Assembly (NCBI GenBank): GCA_900556745.1
Contig: USPU01000017.1
Location: 1 to 14,538 of the forward strand
Reading direction: 5' to 3'
Origin: an uncultured Veillonellaceae bacterium
GTDB lineage: Bacteria > Bacillota > Negativicutes > Veillonellales > Negativicoccaceae
Length of the DNA: 14,538 bases
In this document: positions 13,653-14,538 of the stretch, in pieces
Numbering within the stretch: the stretch's first letter is position 1
How the letters are laid out: every line of letters begins with the position of its first letter
Notes under the pieces: model-generated
Told to the model about the DNA's origin: nothing
Seen by the model: only the letters and a program-made list of their open reading frames with translations
The model's database searches: none
Program-made: the position numbers and the translations under genes

Positions 13653-14538
13653 GACGCCGCTCCTTTTGGTAGTCCTGAATGGCTTTGACGCTTGGCAAAT
13701 CATTATTTTTCCGTTCGCGCAACACACGCACTACTTCGCGCATCGTGTCGAGCGAGGTCACGCAGGGAATACCGAGTTCGACGGCCATGCGGCGCAGGCG
13801 GAAACCTTCGCGTTCCGGACGCTTGCCGTACGTGATTGTATTGACCACCATGTCAACGGAACCGTCGCGCAATAATGTCGCGCAAGTGACGTCGCCGCCT
13901 TCATGCATTTTATTGACGATTTGTACGGGGATACCTTTTTCTTCCAAGTAGCTGCCCGTGCCGTGCGTCGCCATAATGTGGTACCCGTGTTCGACAAACT
14001 CCGCAGCGAGTTGCGCGGTTTCCTCTTTATCGCGGTCGCTGACCGTAATCAGCACATTGCCGCCGTCGGGAATGCCCATGTACGCGCCGACGATCGCGCG
14101 ATACAACGCGTCGGAATACGTTTTGCCGATCCCCATGACTTCGCCGGTCGATTTCATTTCTGGTCCAAGCGCGATTTCCACCAGACCGAGTTTAGCGAAC
14201 GAGAACACCGGCGCTTTAGCCGCTACATAATCGGGCGTCGGCGCCAGCCCCGGCGTGATGCCGAGTTCAGGTAAGGTCTTGCCGACGCAAATACCGGTCG
14301 CGAGCGCGATCAGGTTGTAACCCGTCACTTTACTCATGAAGGGCACCGTGCGGCTCGAACGCGGATTAACTTCGATAACGTACAATTTCCCGCCGGCAAT
14401 GATGTATTGGATATTGACAATGCCGCGAATGTCCAACGCGCGCGCAATGCGTTCCGTATGTTCGACCACTTCATCGATTTTGGCCTGATCAATATGTTGT
14501 GGCGGGAATACGGCGATGCTGTCGCCCGAGTGAACGCC
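13639..14538 (-). CDS. carB: Carbamoyl-phosphate synthase large subunit, C-terminal part
   Basis: The last 299 codons of CarB; the window edge removes the first two thirds of a protein usually about 1,070 residues long. The large subunit uses ammonia from CarA, bicarbonate and two ATP to make carbamoyl phosphate for pyrimidines and arginine. Visible are GVHSGDSIAVFPP at the start of the fragment, the metal- and ATP-binding VIEVNPRSSRTVPFMSK of the second ATP-grasp domain, KSTGEVMGIGKTY at the join to the next domain, and the C-terminal MGS-like allosteric domain (TVSDRDKEETAQLA, ATHGTGSYLEEKGI, GSVDMVVNTITYGK). The frame stays open to the edge. The end overlaps pyrK by 14 bases, so this copy belongs to the pyrimidine operon. 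Confidence 0.97.
   Translation of the reverse strand, partial: GVHSGDSIAVFPPQHIDQAKIDEVVEHTERIARALDIRGIVNIQYIIAGGKLYVIEVNPRSSRTVPFMSKVTGYNLIALATGICVGKTLPELGITPGLAPTPDYVAAKAPVFSFAKLGLVEIALGPEMKSTGEVMGIGKTYSDALYRAIVGAYMGIPDGGNVLITVSDRDKEETAQLAAEFVEHGYHIMATHGTGSYLEEKGIPVQIVNKMHEGGDVTCATLLRDGSVDMVVNTITYGKRPEREGFRLRRMAVELGIPCVTSLDTMREVVRVLRERKNNDLPSVKAIQDYQKERRHERA

Overview
The window is a compact stretch of bacterial chromosome, moderately GC-rich by eye, with nearly all genes on the minus strand. It looks like a Bacillota (Firmicutes) genome. The signs are GGAGG-type ribosome-binding sites, a T-box leader, the tig-clpP-clpX-lon order, class II fructose-bisphosphatase beside a short transaldolase, and the two-subunit PyrK/PyrD class 1B dihydroorotate dehydrogenase. 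The GC level and gene pairings would fit a Negativicutes lineage, but that is inference and no genus can be named.

Layout, read in the direction of minus-strand transcription (high to low coordinates): (1) Pyrimidine operon, 14538-11971: the C-terminal part of carB, then pyrK and pyrD, with overlapping ends and a terminator after pyrD. (2) rnmV-rsmA, 11857-10462: ribosomal-RNA maturation and methylation genes, overlapping by 11 bases, from a promoter that places the transcript start almost on the rnmV ATG. (3) One plus-strand gene, an SGNH/GDSL hydrolase (9917-10486), convergent with and overlapping rsmA. (4) A 44-codon membrane-protein gene (9798-9664), followed by tal and glpX, ending in a terminator. 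(5) A monocistronic HD-superfamily hydrolase gene with its own promoter and terminator. (6) A serine module, 7220-3696: promoter, T-box leader, serC, a histidine-phosphatase gene, serS, terminator. (7) A protein-folding and proteolysis operon, tig-clpP-clpX, then a hairpin and the start of lon, which runs off the window.

The most interesting part is the serine module. The T-box has a UGGC sequence that would pair with a tRNA ending GCCA, as tRNA-Ser does, and a UCC triplet in the proposed specifier loop. Its three genes would make phosphoserine, probably dephosphorylate it, and charge tRNA-Ser. The phosphatase carries an EIAHG motif in place of the usual E-x-x-F-G, and this fits the metal-independent phosphoserine phosphatase type. 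serC has one in-frame TAA where relatives have CAA (Gln), with the frame otherwise intact on both sides. This is either a fresh nonsense mutation, a sequencing error, or something unusual in decoding.

Several minus-strand promoters share an extended -10 (TGnTAnnnT) with a poor -35. No CRISPR array, insertion sequence, tRNA or rRNA gene is visible. The window is mostly core metabolism rather than an accessory island.
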